The notes beneath the pieces are model-generated. The model had not been told where the DNA came from and did not search any database. It was given only the letters and a program-made list of their open reading frames with translations. From the NCBI GenBank assembly GCA_016191325.1, contig JACPOV010000008.1, positions 124,001 through 188,000 on the forward strand: a stretch of DNA of 64,000 nucleotides, read 5' to 3'. The position numbers and the translations under genes were made by a program. The DNA comes from Candidatus Dependentiae bacterium. GTDB lineage: Bacteria; Babelota; Babeliae; Babelales; JACPOV01. Shown here one piece after another: positions 26,018 to 35,372 of this stretch. The first letter of the stretch is position 1. Every line of letters begins with the position of its first letter.

Positions 26018-26401
26018 ATGGCATCTAAATCTTATGAAAAATTGGTAGAAGATATCAGCAAATTATCTGTGCTCGAGTTGAGCGAATTGGTAAAAGCGCT
26101 AGAAACAACTTTTGGTGTTTCTGCTGCAATGCCAGTTGCCGCTGCTGCACCTGCTGCACAAGCTGATGCTGGCGCTGCAAAAGCTGAAGAAAAATCAAGC
26201 TACAAAGTTAAGCTCGTTGAAGCTACAGATAAAATCAAAGCAATTAAAGCGTTGCGTCAAGTATTGCCAAATCTTGGATTGGGCGATGCAAAAGCAGCAG
26301 TTGAAGCTTTGCCATATGCTGTAGGTGAAATGCCAAAAGCGGACGCTGAAAAAGCTAAAAAGACATTAGAAGAAGCTGGCGCTAAAGTTGAGTTGGCGTA
26401 A
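26018..26401 (+). CDS. rplL: 50S ribosomal protein L7/L12
   Basis: 127 residues from the ATG at 26018, chosen over an in-frame TTG at 26006 because 'MASKSYEKLVEDISKLSVLELSELV' is the usual N-terminal dimerisation domain and 'ggggaatgct' lies before it. An Ala-rich hinge (about residues 36-55) links to the C-terminal domain 'KVKLVEATDKIKAIKALR', which recruits translation factors. Confidence 0.97.
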   Translation: MASKSYEKLVEDISKLSVLELSELVKALETTFGVSAAMPVAAAAPAAQADAGAAKAEEKSSYKVKLVEATDKIKAIKALRQVLPNLGLGDAKAAVEALPYAVGEMPKADAEKAKKTLEEAGAKVELA

Positions 26402-26435
26402 GCAAACGCTTTGAATGTAGTAAGTTGGAATCGCT

Positions 26436-26476
26436 ATCAGTTTATTTTATTGGACATGTTTTCAATAAAAGCTGAT
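26436..26476 (+). promoter_or_regulatory. intergenic hairpin between rplL and rpoB
   Basis: atcag/ctgat and ttttattg/caataaaa arms enclose a ten-base loop in the 100-base gap. There is no T run, so it is more likely a processing or partial-attenuation hairpin, a common element between rplL and rpoB. Confidence 0.5.
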
Positions 26477-26504
26477 AAAGAGTTGCATAGGGAGGAACAG
26501 CTGC

Positions 26505-29500
26505 ATGTCTAACATGCGCATGGATAACGGTATCGTTCGGAAATCGTTTGGTAAAATTAAAGATATAGTACCAGTTCCCGATTTGATAGCTATACAATCA
26601 AAGTCCTTTAATGATTTTGCGCAGTTGGATTATCTTCCTGCAGAAAGACAATTAATTGGGCTTGAAAAAGTATTGAGAGATATTTTTCCTATCGATTACG
26701 AAGATAAGATGTCTCTTGAATATGTAAGCTATGAATTGGGCGAGTGGTCATGTACATGCGGCAAACTTAAAGGTATTGCAAATCGTTATACATGGAGCTG
26801 TTCTTCGTGTAAGAAATCTGATTGTTCACGCCTTGATGATCAGTTACATTGTACATTCTGCAAAAAGAAAACTGCACGTTATAAGACGTGCTCGAACTGT
26901 TTAGCACGTGTTACCGTGCAAATGGCTATGAACTTGGATGAATGCCGTTCAAGCGGACAAACATTCTCGATGCCATTAAAAATTAAAGTTCAGTTGATGA
27001 CGTGGGATGTCGATGAAACTGGAAATAAGGTAGTTCGCGATATTAAAGAACAGGATATTTTCTTTGCAGATGTGCCAGTAATGGCAGATTTATATGAGGA
27101 AAACGGTGTTTTCAAAGTTGGTAATACCGGCACCTTCCTTATCAATGGCGTTGATCGCGTTGTTGTAAGTCAGCTGCATCGTTCTCCTGGAGTGGTGTTT
27201 ACGCAAAGTAAAAAAGTAAAAGACTTGCGTGGACGCCCTTATTACATAGCGCGAATTATTCCAATGCGTGGATCTTGGCTTGATTTCGAATTTGATAGCA
27301 ACGATCATCTTTATGTACGTATTGATAAAAAGAAAAAAATGTTGGTTACCACTTTCTTGCAGGCGCTTGGTGTTGCTCGTGAGAATGTTATCAAACTTTT
27401 TTATCCTTTTGATCATGTCTATTTTGCAAAAGATGAGTTTTATCGAATTGTTGATATCAATTTAATTGGTCAGCGACTTGAAAAAGGAATGCTCCCAGAT
27501 AAAATCGGTGATGAATTTATCGGGGTTCGTGTTACTGAATCTCTTCTTGAGCGGCTTACGAAAGCGGGAATTGACAGAGTCTTGCTCAAAAAAGCGAGTT
27601 TGATTAATCGTGTTTTTGGTGCGGATGTTGTTGACCCTGAAACGGGTGAGATTCTTGCTGAACAAGGCCAATCGTTTACAGAAGAACATTATGAAAAATT
27701 CAGCCGACTAAAAAAATTAGAATTTGATTTAATTAGTGCGTCTGGTTATGTATTGCAGCCAACAGTAGCAATGACATTGCAACAGGATCGTTGCTATTCT
27801 GAAGAAGATGCTCTTAAAGAACTTCATTCTAAAATTTGGCCTGGTGATAGTTCATCAATTAAAGAAATTAAAGAACGTTTAGAAGCGATGCTATTCTCAA
27901 GCCGCTTATATGATCTGACTCGTGTCGGCCGTATACGTATGAATCGCAAACTCGGAATTGACGTCAATAAAGACGTTCATGTTCTGACAAAGGAAGATAT
28001 TTTTGCGACGGTAAAATATCTCATTAATTTGCGTGAGCTTGGAGAAGGTGAGCTTGATGACATTGACCACTTGGGCAATCGTCGCGTTCGTCTCGTTGGT
28101 GAATTACTCACAAACCAAATTTATGTTGGATTCTTGCGCATTGAGCGTATCATTCGTGAACGCTTTAGAACGCAAGATGCACATACTGGCTTAATGCCTC
28201 AAGATTTGCTCAATATAAAACCACTTGGTGCTGTATTGCGTGAATTCTTTGGTACAGGGCAGCTTTCTCAGTTTATGGATCAAACAAATCCACTAGCTGA
28301 AATTGCGCATAAACGACGTCTTTCTGCCCTCGGGCCCGGTGGCGTGATGAAAGATCGTGCTACGTACGAAATTCGTGACGTACATACTTCCCACTACGGC
28401 CGTATTTGTCCTATCGAGACACCTGAAGGTCAAACTATTGGTTTGATTTCTTCGTTAGCAACGTATGCTTTGGTTAACGATCTAGGATTTATCGAAACGG
28501 CGTATCGTCCTGTACAAAAGGCGAAGGTTAAAGACGAAGTTATATTCTTGGATGCATTCCAAGAACAAAATAAGTATATTGCACAGGCAGATTTCGGCTT
28601 CCATCATGTTAATAAGGGGGAAGGTGCAAAAGTTGTCGCTCGTCATGAAGGTAACTTTTTGTATGAAGAACCCCAAAAAATCGATTACGCCGATTTATCT
28701 CCTAAGCAGCTGGTTTCTGTTTCTACTGCCTTGATTCCATTCTTAGAGCACGATGACGCAACCCGTGCACTTATGGGATCAAACATGCAACGTCAAGCGG
28801 TTCCTATTATTAGATGCCAATCACCACTTGTTGGTACTGGTATGGAGAAAGAAATCTGTAAGTCTTCAGGCGCTGTCTTAATGGCGCGTCGTCCTGGGCT
28901 TGTTGATTACGTTTCTTCTGAAAAAATAGTAGTACGCGCAGACGAAAGCGGCTTTGCAAATACAGAAGATTGGATAGCTAACGGTGTTGATGTTTACTAT
29001 TTAAGAAAATATCAACGTTCAAGCTACAGTACCTGGATTCACCATACGCCACTCGTTAAACGTGGACAACGCGTTCAAACAGGCGATATTCTCTCTAATG
29101 CGCAAGCGATTAAAGAGGGTGAATTAGCGCTCGGTACAAATCTTCTGGTAGCATTTATGCCGTGGCACGGATACAACTTCGAGGACGCAATCGTTGTAAG
29201 TAAACGATTAGTTGCACAAGATGTACTTTCATCGGTTCATATTGATGAATACATTGTAGATGCAAGAGACACCAAGCTTGGGCCTGAAGAAATTACCAAA
29301 GATATTCCAAACGTAAGTGAAAATGCACTGGCTTGCCTAGATGAAGAGGGCATTGTACGTGTTGGTACTCGCGTTAAAGCTGGCGATATCTTAGTTGGTA
29401 AAGTAACACTCAAAGGTGATATTCAATATTCGCCTGAAGAGAAGTTATTGCGAGCAATTTTTGGTGAGAAATCACGAGAAGTTCGTGATACTTCATTACG

Positions 29501-30830
29501 CGTACCGCCTGGTGTTGAAGGTACTGTTATCGACGTAAAAGTATTCTCTAGAAGCGGTATTCGTAAGGATAAGCGCTACAAAGATATGGTTACGAAGTTA
29601 ACAGAAAAACTTGAAGCTGAATTCCGTGAGCATAATGAATTTTTACAGCTTATGATTAGCGAAAAAATTCGAGCAATGCTTGCTGGCGTAGAAGCTGCAA
29701 ATAAAACTTCTGCTAAGTTAGTTAAAAATAAGAAATATGATGAACAAGCGTTAGCTGGATTGCTTTTTGACGAGTTGATCGTTCTTCGTGCTGAAGATAA
29801 AAAGATCAATGAAACAATAGAGCACTTGCAGCATTCTTTTGAGAACCAAAAACGTATTTTGATTGGTTTGAAAGAAGAACGCATTAATAAGTTGAAACGC
29901 GGAGACCCATTGCCATCTGGTGTTATTAAGATGGTGAAAGTCTATATCGCAAGCAAACGTCACGTTTCAGTAGGTGATAAACTTGCTGGTCGTCACGGTA
30001 ATAAAGGTGTGGTTTCTATCATTGTTCCACGCGAAGATATGCCTTACTTGGAAGACGGTACTCCTGTAGATATCGTTTTAAACCCAGTCGGTATCGTATC
30101 TCGTATGAACGTGGGACAAATCCTTGAAACAGCTTTAGGGCTTGTGGGCCGCGAAATTGGTAAGAAGTTCAATGTACTTGTTGCAGATGCTCAAGAAGCT
30201 GTATTGAAAAAAGAACTTGAACAATGCTACGGCAAGGAATTGGTTGCTTCTTACGAAGAACTTTATGGTAAAGAGGGAATTACCCAACTGGCTGAAAAAA
30301 CAGCGCAAGAAGGGGTTCACTATAAGACGCCGGTGTTTGACGGTGCCTCACTCGACCTAGACGTTCGACCAATGTTGAAAGATGCAAACTTGCCGGATAA
30401 CGGCTCATTTAGATTGCTTGATGGTAGATCTGGCGAATATTTTGATCAGCCAGTTACTGTCGGTTCAATTTACATGATGAAACTGAACCACATGGTTGAG
30501 GATAAGTTGCACGCTCGTTCTGTCGGGCCATACTCATTAGTTACGCAACAGCCTCTTGGCGGTAAAGCGCAAATGGGTGGCCAGCGTCTTGGAGAAATGG
30601 AAGTGTGGGCATTAGAAGCGTATGGCGCAGCATATACCTTGCAAGAGTTATTGACCTATAAATCTGATGACGTTAACGGTAGACCTAAAGTGTACGATGC
30701 AATCGTACGTGGCGAAAGAATTCCTGAGCCTGGATTGCCAGAAGCGTTTAACGTTTTAATCAAAGAACTCCAAAGTGTAGGGTTGCGAGTGGATCTGTTT
30801 AAGACTGGCAAGGAGGAAATCAGTGAGTAA
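26505..30830 (+). CDS. rpoB: RNA polymerase beta subunit with cysteine-rich insertion
   Basis: 1441 residues, about 100 longer than E. coli RpoB. Family landmarks are present: 'VVVSQLHRSPGV', 'GQLSQFMDQTNPLAEIAHKRRLSALGPGG' in the rifampicin-binding region (near 602-630), 'SSLATYALVNDLGFIETAYRPV', 'MPWHGYNFEDAI' and 'KRHVSVGDKLAGRHGNKG'. The unusual part is residues 81-143, between 'YVSYELGE' and 'LDECR', which contains C83, C85, C99, C102, C107, C116, C119, C129 and C132. 'WSCTCGKLK' and the CxC-x13-CxxC spacing closely resemble the RpoC zinc-binding domain. Start ATG follows 'gggaggaacagctgc'. Its 3' end contains the rpoC ribosome site. Confidence 0.97.
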   Translation: MSNMRMDNGIVRKSFGKIKDIVPVPDLIAIQSKSFNDFAQLDYLPAERQLIGLEKVLRDIFPIDYEDKMSLEYVSYELGEWSCTCGKLKGIANRYTWSCSSCKKSDCSRLDDQLHCTFCKKKTARYKTCSNCLARVTVQMAMNLDECRSSGQTFSMPLKIKVQLMTWDVDETGNKVVRDIKEQDIFFADVPVMADLYEENGVFKVGNTGTFLINGVDRVVVSQLHRSPGVVFTQSKKVKDLRGRPYYIARIIPMRGSWLDFEFDSNDHLYVRIDKKKKMLVTTFLQALGVARENVIKLFYPFDHVYFAKDEFYRIVDINLIGQRLEKGMLPDKIGDEFIGVRVTESLLERLTKAGIDRVLLKKASLINRVFGADVVDPETGEILAEQGQSFTEEHYEKFSRLKKLEFDLISASGYVLQPTVAMTLQQDRCYSEEDALKELHSKIWPGDSSSIKEIKERLEAMLFSSRLYDLTRVGRIRMNRKLGIDVNKDVHVLTKEDIFATVKYLINLRELGEGELDDIDHLGNRRVRLVGELLTNQIYVGFLRIERIIRERFRTQDAHTGLMPQDLLNIKPLGAVLREFFGTGQLSQFMDQTNPLAEIAHKRRLSALGPGGVMKDRATYEIRDVHTSHYGRICPIETPEGQTIGLISSLATYALVNDLGFIETAYRPVQKAKVKDEVIFLDAFQEQNKYIAQADFGFHHVNKGEGAKVVARHEGNFLYEEPQKIDYADLSPKQLVSVSTALIPFLEHDDATRALMGSNMQRQAVPIIRCQSPLVGTGMEKEICKSSGAVLMARRPGLVDYVSSEKIVVRADESGFANTEDWIANGVDVYYLRKYQRSSYSTWIHHTPLVKRGQRVQTGDILSNAQAIKEGELALGTNLLVAFMPWHGYNFEDAIVVSKRLVAQDVLSSVHIDEYIVDARDTKLGPEEITKDIPNVSENALACLDEEGIVRVGTRVKAGDILVGKVTLKGDIQYSPEEKLLRAIFGEKSREVRDTSLRVPPGVEGTVIDVKVFSRSGIRKDKRYKDMVTKLTEKLEAEFREHNEFLQLMISEKIRAMLAGVEAANKTSAKLVKNKKYDEQALAGLLFDELIVLRAEDKKINETIEHLQHSFENQKRILIGLKEERINKLKRGDPLPSGVIKMVKVYIASKRHVSVGDKLAGRHGNKGVVSIIVPREDMPYLEDGTPVDIVLNPVGIVSRMNVGQILETALGLVGREIGKKFNVLVADAQEAVLKKELEQCYGKELVASYEELYGKEGITQLAEKTAQEGVHYKTPVFDGASLDLDVRPMLKDANLPDNGSFRLLDGRSGEYFDQPVTVGSIYMMKLNHMVEDKLHARSVGPYSLVTQQPLGGKAQMGGQRLGEMEVWALEAYGAAYTLQELLTYKSDDVNGRPKVYDAIVRGERIPEPGLPEAFNVLIKELQSVGLRVDLFKTGKEEISE

Positions 30831-33800
30831 TCAGGTTTTAGAACGCTTTAGAGAATATATCAGCGGAACTCACTTTAACGCGATGAAGCTTGGGCTTGCA
30901 TCGCCAGAGAAGATACGCTCGCTTTCTTACGGCGAAGTTAAAAAGATAGAAACGATTAACTATCGAACATTAAAGCCTGAACGCGATGGGCTTTTCTGTG
31001 CGCGCATTTTCGGTCCTGTAAAGGACTGGGAATGCAACTGCGGTAAATATAAGAGAATGAAACACCGTGGTGTAACGTGCGAAAAATGTGGGGTTGAAGT
31101 AATTCAATCACGCGTTCGCCGTGAGCGTATGGGGCACATCGAATTAGTAGCGCCAGTTGCTCACATTTGGTTCCTTAAAGGGATTCCAAGTTACTTGAGC
31201 CTTGTTTTTGATATGTCGGTTAAAGATCTTGAGCGTGTGATTTACTTTGATGCTTATATTATTATTAAGCAGGGAAAATCACCGTACCCAATTAAGACGC
31301 TTTTAACGAGTGGCGACTATGAGCGTTATATGGAAGCTCATCCGGAAGACACTGAGTTTAAAGCTGATATGGGTGCTGAAGCTATAAAAGAGATCCTTTC
31401 TGGCTTTGATTTAAACATTGAAGTTGCAAAACTAAAGCATGAATATGCAAAGGCGACCTCAGTAGCACTGCGTCATAAAATTATGCGCAGAATAAAAGTG
31501 CTTACTGGTCTCATCCAAGCCGATATTAAACCTGAATGGATGGTATTTGGCGTATTGCCTGTATTACCACCAGATTTGCGCCCATTGGTTCCTCTTGAAG
31601 GTGGTAGATTTGCTAGTTCAGATTTGAACGAGCTCTATCGCCGTGTTCTTAACAGAAATATTCGTCTACAGCGCTTGATGGAAATTGAAGCGCCGTCCGT
31701 TATTATTAAGAACGAAAAGCGCATGCTTCAAGAGTCGGTTGATGCATTGATCGATAATGGTCGTCGTGGACAACCGGTTCGCGGTACTAATCGCCGTCCT
31801 TTGAAATCGTTGAGCGAAATGCTTCGCGGTAAACAAGGTCGTTTCCGTCAGAACTTACTTGGTAAACGTGTTGACTATTCTGGTCGTTCAGTGATCGTTG
31901 TTGATCCTGAATTGAAGATGGATCACTGCGGCTTGCCAAAAATTATGGCACTTGAGCTTTTCAAGCCGTATATTTATGCAGGCTTGATGGAACGAGAATT
32001 AGCGCCAAACCTTCGTATAGCAAAAAGAATGGTTGAAGAGGGGGCACAAGAGATTTGGGATGTTCTAGAAGGCGTCGTAAAAGATCGCCCAGTTCTTCTC
32101 AATCGTGCACCGACGCTGCATCGTTTAGGTATTCAAGCGTTTTATCCGATCTTGGTCGATGGTAAAGCTATTAAAATTCATCCGCTCGTTTGTGCCGCGT
32201 TTAACGCAGACTTCGACGGTGACCAAATGGCAGTACACATTCCATTGAGCGATAAAGCACAAGAAGAATCAAAAACATTGCTTCTTTCAACAAAAAACAT
32301 TCTTTCTGCTGCTAATGGTAAATCGGTCGCGGTTCCAAGTCAGGACATGGTTCTTGGCTTGCACTACATTACTAAAGTGCGTTGCAATGCTAAAGGCGAA
32401 GGCCTTTCTTTCTCGAGCGTGAGAGAAGTGATCACTGCCTATCAGCATGATCAAGTAGCATTACATGCGAAAGTTAAAGTTCGCCTGGCATCTGGTAAAA
32501 TAGCTGAAACAACTACCGGTCGCGTCGTTCTTTATAACGCGCTTCCAGTTGGTGCCGATTTTAATTGGGTAAATAAAGTTATTGCCAAGAGTGATTTGAC
32601 CAAAATGGTTGAGCGTATTTACTATCAGTTTGGTACGCAAGCAACCGTTGAATGTCTTGATAGAATTAAGAAATTAGGCTTCTACTACGCAACTCAAAGT
32701 GGCGTTTCTTTCTCTCTTGCAAACCTCATGGTTCCTAAACAGAAGAATGAGATTGTTGGCAAGGCAGAAAAGAGCGTTAAGCGTATTGAAGATCTTTATA
32801 TGGATGGTGTTATCACCAATAGAGAACGTTACAACCAAGTTATTAGTATTTGGGGACATGCAACTGCTGATGTTGCAAAAGAAGTAACGCGTAATCTAGA
32901 GCAAGAAAACGATTCTGCATTCTTGAATAAAGATAAAGAATTTAAGCCATTTAACCCGATTTTCATGATGCTTGATTCTGGAGCCCGTGGTTCTAAGGAT
33001 CAAATTAAGCAGCTTGTTGGTATGCGTGGATTGATGTCTACTCCAACGGGCGAAATTATGGAAACACCGGTAAAGAGTAACTTCAAAGATGGATTAAACG
33101 TTTTTGAATACTTTGTATCTACTCACGGAGCTCGTAAAGGTCAGTCCGATACGGCGCTTAAAACAGCAAACTCTGGTTATTTGACTAGAAGACTTGTTGA
33201 CGTTGCGCAAGACGTGGTCGTTACGATGGCCGATTGTAAATCACTTGGTTATGTTGAACTTGAAGATCTTAAAGAGGGTGGAGACACGCTTCTTTCTCTC
33301 TCAAGCAGAACGTATGGCCGTATTGTTGCAATCGATATCAAAGACCGCGTAAGTGGGCAACTTCTTTTCAAACAAGGCGATTTGGTACGTAGAGATGATG
33401 TTGATAAAATTGCAAATTCTGCAGTAGCTAAAATACCGGTTCGTTCGGTGCTTACGTGCCAAGCGAAGCGTGGAATTTGTTCAATGTGCTACGGTCTTGA
33501 CCTTTCTAAAGGTAGACTTGTAGACGTTGGCACAACCGTTGGTATTATTGCAGCGCAATCGATCGGTGAACCTGGTACACAGCTGACCATGAGAACGTTC
33601 CACTTTGGTGGTACTGCTTCTGGTACGGGTGAACAGTCATCTATTGTTACAAAACACGCTGGTATTATTCAACTCCGTGGTGTTCGTACCCTTGAAAATC
33701 GTGATGGTAAAGCGGTCAATATGAGCCGTAAATCGCGATTGGTGGTTACTTCGCCCGATGGTCGTGAATTGCAACAGCATGAACTAGAATATGGCACCAC

Positions 33801-34941
33801 ATTGCTTGTTGAAGATAAACAAGAAGTAAAAGTTGGTACCGTTCTTGCTGAGTGGGATCCAAACAGTCGCGTGGTCTTAACGGAGCGTGCTGGTAAGGTA
33901 CAATATGTTGATTTAGTACAGAATGTTACGGTTCAAGATATTTTTGATGAAGCAACAAATAAATCGTCAAAGATTGTTCTTGAGCATAAAAATGATAAGT
34001 ATCAACCTGCAATCAACATCGTTGATGATGAAGGCAATGAACTAGCCTCGTATTACCTACCTCCTGCTTCCTATCTTGTTGTTGAAGATGGTCAGCGAGT
34101 GAGTGTTGCAGACGTGCTTGTGAAAATGCCTCGAGAAATTTCAAAAACCAAAGATATCGCGAGTGGTTTGCCGCGTATTGCTGAGCTCTTTGAAGCTCGA
34201 GTACCGAAAGACCCAGCTATTATCTCCGATATCGATGGTGAAGTGGTATTTGGTGGCTTGCATCGTGGTTTGCGTAAAGTGACGGTAAGCAATGGTTATG
34301 AAACCCATGACTATTTTGTACCGCGCGGTAAGCAGATTATGGTGATGAATGGCGATAAAGTAAGCGCTGGCGATCCTCTTACAACAGGAACTCCAGTTCT
34401 TCACGATATCTTGCGCATCATGGGCCCTGAAGTATTGCAAAAATATCTCGTAAATCAGATTCAAGAGATTTATTTGCTGCAAGGTGTTGATATTAACGAT
34501 AGACACGTTGAATTAATTGTTCGACAAATGTTGCGTAAAATCCGCATTGTTGAACCAGGTGATTCAGACTTCTTAGTAGGTGATCGCGTTGATCGCATTC
34601 ACTTTAAAGCAGTCAACAGTCTCCTTCAAGCTGAAGGTAAGAAAGTTGCTTCAGGTAAACCTACGCTCATGGGTCTGACCCTTGCATCGTTGGATACAGA
34701 AAGCTTTATTTCTGCCGCTTCGTTCCAGGAAACAACTAAAATCTTAGCTGCTGCGGCAGTTGAGGGACAAGTTGATTACTTGTACGGATTGAAAGAGAAC
34801 GTAATCATTGGTAAATTAATTCCTGCTGGTACTGGCGTAGTTCAGTTCAAAGATAAGTACTTAGGTACCGATGAACATGATTTTGAACGTCAGGCCCGCA
34901 TCGAAGAAATGAATGAAATGCAAAGAATAAGAGAATCGTAA
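30823..34941 (+). CDS. rpoC: RNA polymerase beta' subunit
   Basis: 1372 residues, standard for RpoC. The N-terminal zinc-binding domain has C71, C73, C86 and C89 ('WECNCGKYK', 'CEKCG'), the active site is 'NADFDGDQMAVH', and the second zinc site ends 'CSMCYGLDL'. The bridge helix region 'AAQSIGEPGTQLTMRTFH' is intact. It starts at a GTG inside the last codons of rpoB, eight bases overlapped, with 'aaggagg' within rpoB, which couples the two subunits' translation. Confidence 0.98.
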   Translation: MSNQVLERFREYISGTHFNAMKLGLASPEKIRSLSYGEVKKIETINYRTLKPERDGLFCARIFGPVKDWECNCGKYKRMKHRGVTCEKCGVEVIQSRVRRERMGHIELVAPVAHIWFLKGIPSYLSLVFDMSVKDLERVIYFDAYIIIKQGKSPYPIKTLLTSGDYERYMEAHPEDTEFKADMGAEAIKEILSGFDLNIEVAKLKHEYAKATSVALRHKIMRRIKVLTGLIQADIKPEWMVFGVLPVLPPDLRPLVPLEGGRFASSDLNELYRRVLNRNIRLQRLMEIEAPSVIIKNEKRMLQESVDALIDNGRRGQPVRGTNRRPLKSLSEMLRGKQGRFRQNLLGKRVDYSGRSVIVVDPELKMDHCGLPKIMALELFKPYIYAGLMERELAPNLRIAKRMVEEGAQEIWDVLEGVVKDRPVLLNRAPTLHRLGIQAFYPILVDGKAIKIHPLVCAAFNADFDGDQMAVHIPLSDKAQEESKTLLLSTKNILSAANGKSVAVPSQDMVLGLHYITKVRCNAKGEGLSFSSVREVITAYQHDQVALHAKVKVRLASGKIAETTTGRVVLYNALPVGADFNWVNKVIAKSDLTKMVERIYYQFGTQATVECLDRIKKLGFYYATQSGVSFSLANLMVPKQKNEIVGKAEKSVKRIEDLYMDGVITNRERYNQVISIWGHATADVAKEVTRNLEQENDSAFLNKDKEFKPFNPIFMMLDSGARGSKDQIKQLVGMRGLMSTPTGEIMETPVKSNFKDGLNVFEYFVSTHGARKGQSDTALKTANSGYLTRRLVDVAQDVVVTMADCKSLGYVELEDLKEGGDTLLSLSSRTYGRIVAIDIKDRVSGQLLFKQGDLVRRDDVDKIANSAVAKIPVRSVLTCQAKRGICSMCYGLDLSKGRLVDVGTTVGIIAAQSIGEPGTQLTMRTFHFGGTASGTGEQSSIVTKHAGIIQLRGVRTLENRDGKAVNMSRKSRLVVTSPDGRELQQHELEYGTTLLVEDKQEVKVGTVLAEWDPNSRVVLTERAGKVQYVDLVQNVTVQDIFDEATNKSSKIVLEHKNDKYQPAINIVDDEGNELASYYLPPASYLVVEDGQRVSVADVLVKMPREISKTKDIASGLPRIAELFEARVPKDPAIISDIDGEVVFGGLHRGLRKVTVSNGYETHDYFVPRGKQIMVMNGDKVSAGDPLTTGTPVLHDILRIMGPEVLQKYLVNQIQEIYLLQGVDINDRHVELIVRQMLRKIRIVEPGDSDFLVGDRVDRIHFKAVNSLLQAEGKKVASGKPTLMGLTLASLDTESFISAASFQETTKILAAAAVEGQVDYLYGLKENVIIGKLIPAGTGVVQFKDKYLGTDEHDFERQARIEEMNEMQRIRES

Positions 34942-34951
34942 AATAACGTGT

Positions 34952-35026
34952 AGGCGCGTAGCTCAGTGGTAGAGCATTGCTTTGACGTAGCAAGGGTCAA
35001 CGGTTCAATCCCGTTCGCGCCTACCA
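34952..35026 (+). tRNA. tRNA-Val (GAC)
   Basis: Acceptor AGGCGCG pairs with CGCGCCT, D arm 'gctcagtggtagagc', anticodon loop 'ttgacgt' reads GAC, T loop 'ggttcaatccc', encoded CCA. It begins ten bases after the rpoC stop, so it is probably released from the rpoBC transcript or read with rpsO. Confidence 0.95.
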
Positions 35027-35058
35027 GTAAAACGATCAACTAGAGTAAAGGTTTATCC

Positions 35059-35319
35059 ATGGCGGAAGTTACAAAAAATTCGATAATTGAAAAAAATCGT
35101 AAACATGCAAACGATACAGGTTCTGCAGAAGTTCAAATCGCGCTTCTTACAGATCATATTAATCGTTTGACAGAGCACTTTGATAGTCACAAAAAAGACT
35201 ATTCATCTAAACGTGGTTTGCTTAAGAGTGTTAACAAAAGACGTAGATTCTTAGAATATCTTAAGCACAATGATGAAGAACAATATAAAGCGTTAGTCGG
35301 ACGTTTGAATCTCAGATAA
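35059..35319 (+). CDS. rpsO: 30S ribosomal protein S15
   Basis: 86 residues, normal for S15, which binds 16S rRNA helix 22 early in assembly. '[23 protein letters not shown]' and '[18 protein letters not shown]' are the family core. It lies directly upstream of pnp, the widely conserved rpsO-pnp arrangement. Confidence 0.97.
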   Translation: MAEVTKNSIIEKNRKHANDTGSAEVQIALLTDHINRLTEHFDSHKKDYSSKRGLLKSVNKRRRFLEYLKHNDEEQYKALVGRLNLR

Positions 35320-35372
35320 ATTATAATAAGTTCAACAATCGCTTTACTATAAACGATATAAGGTCAAAATAA

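Noticed and set aside
26505-34941. Many antisense and out-of-frame open reading frames inside rpoB and rpoC
   Set aside because: They run through well-conserved coding sequence in other frames and have no start signals.
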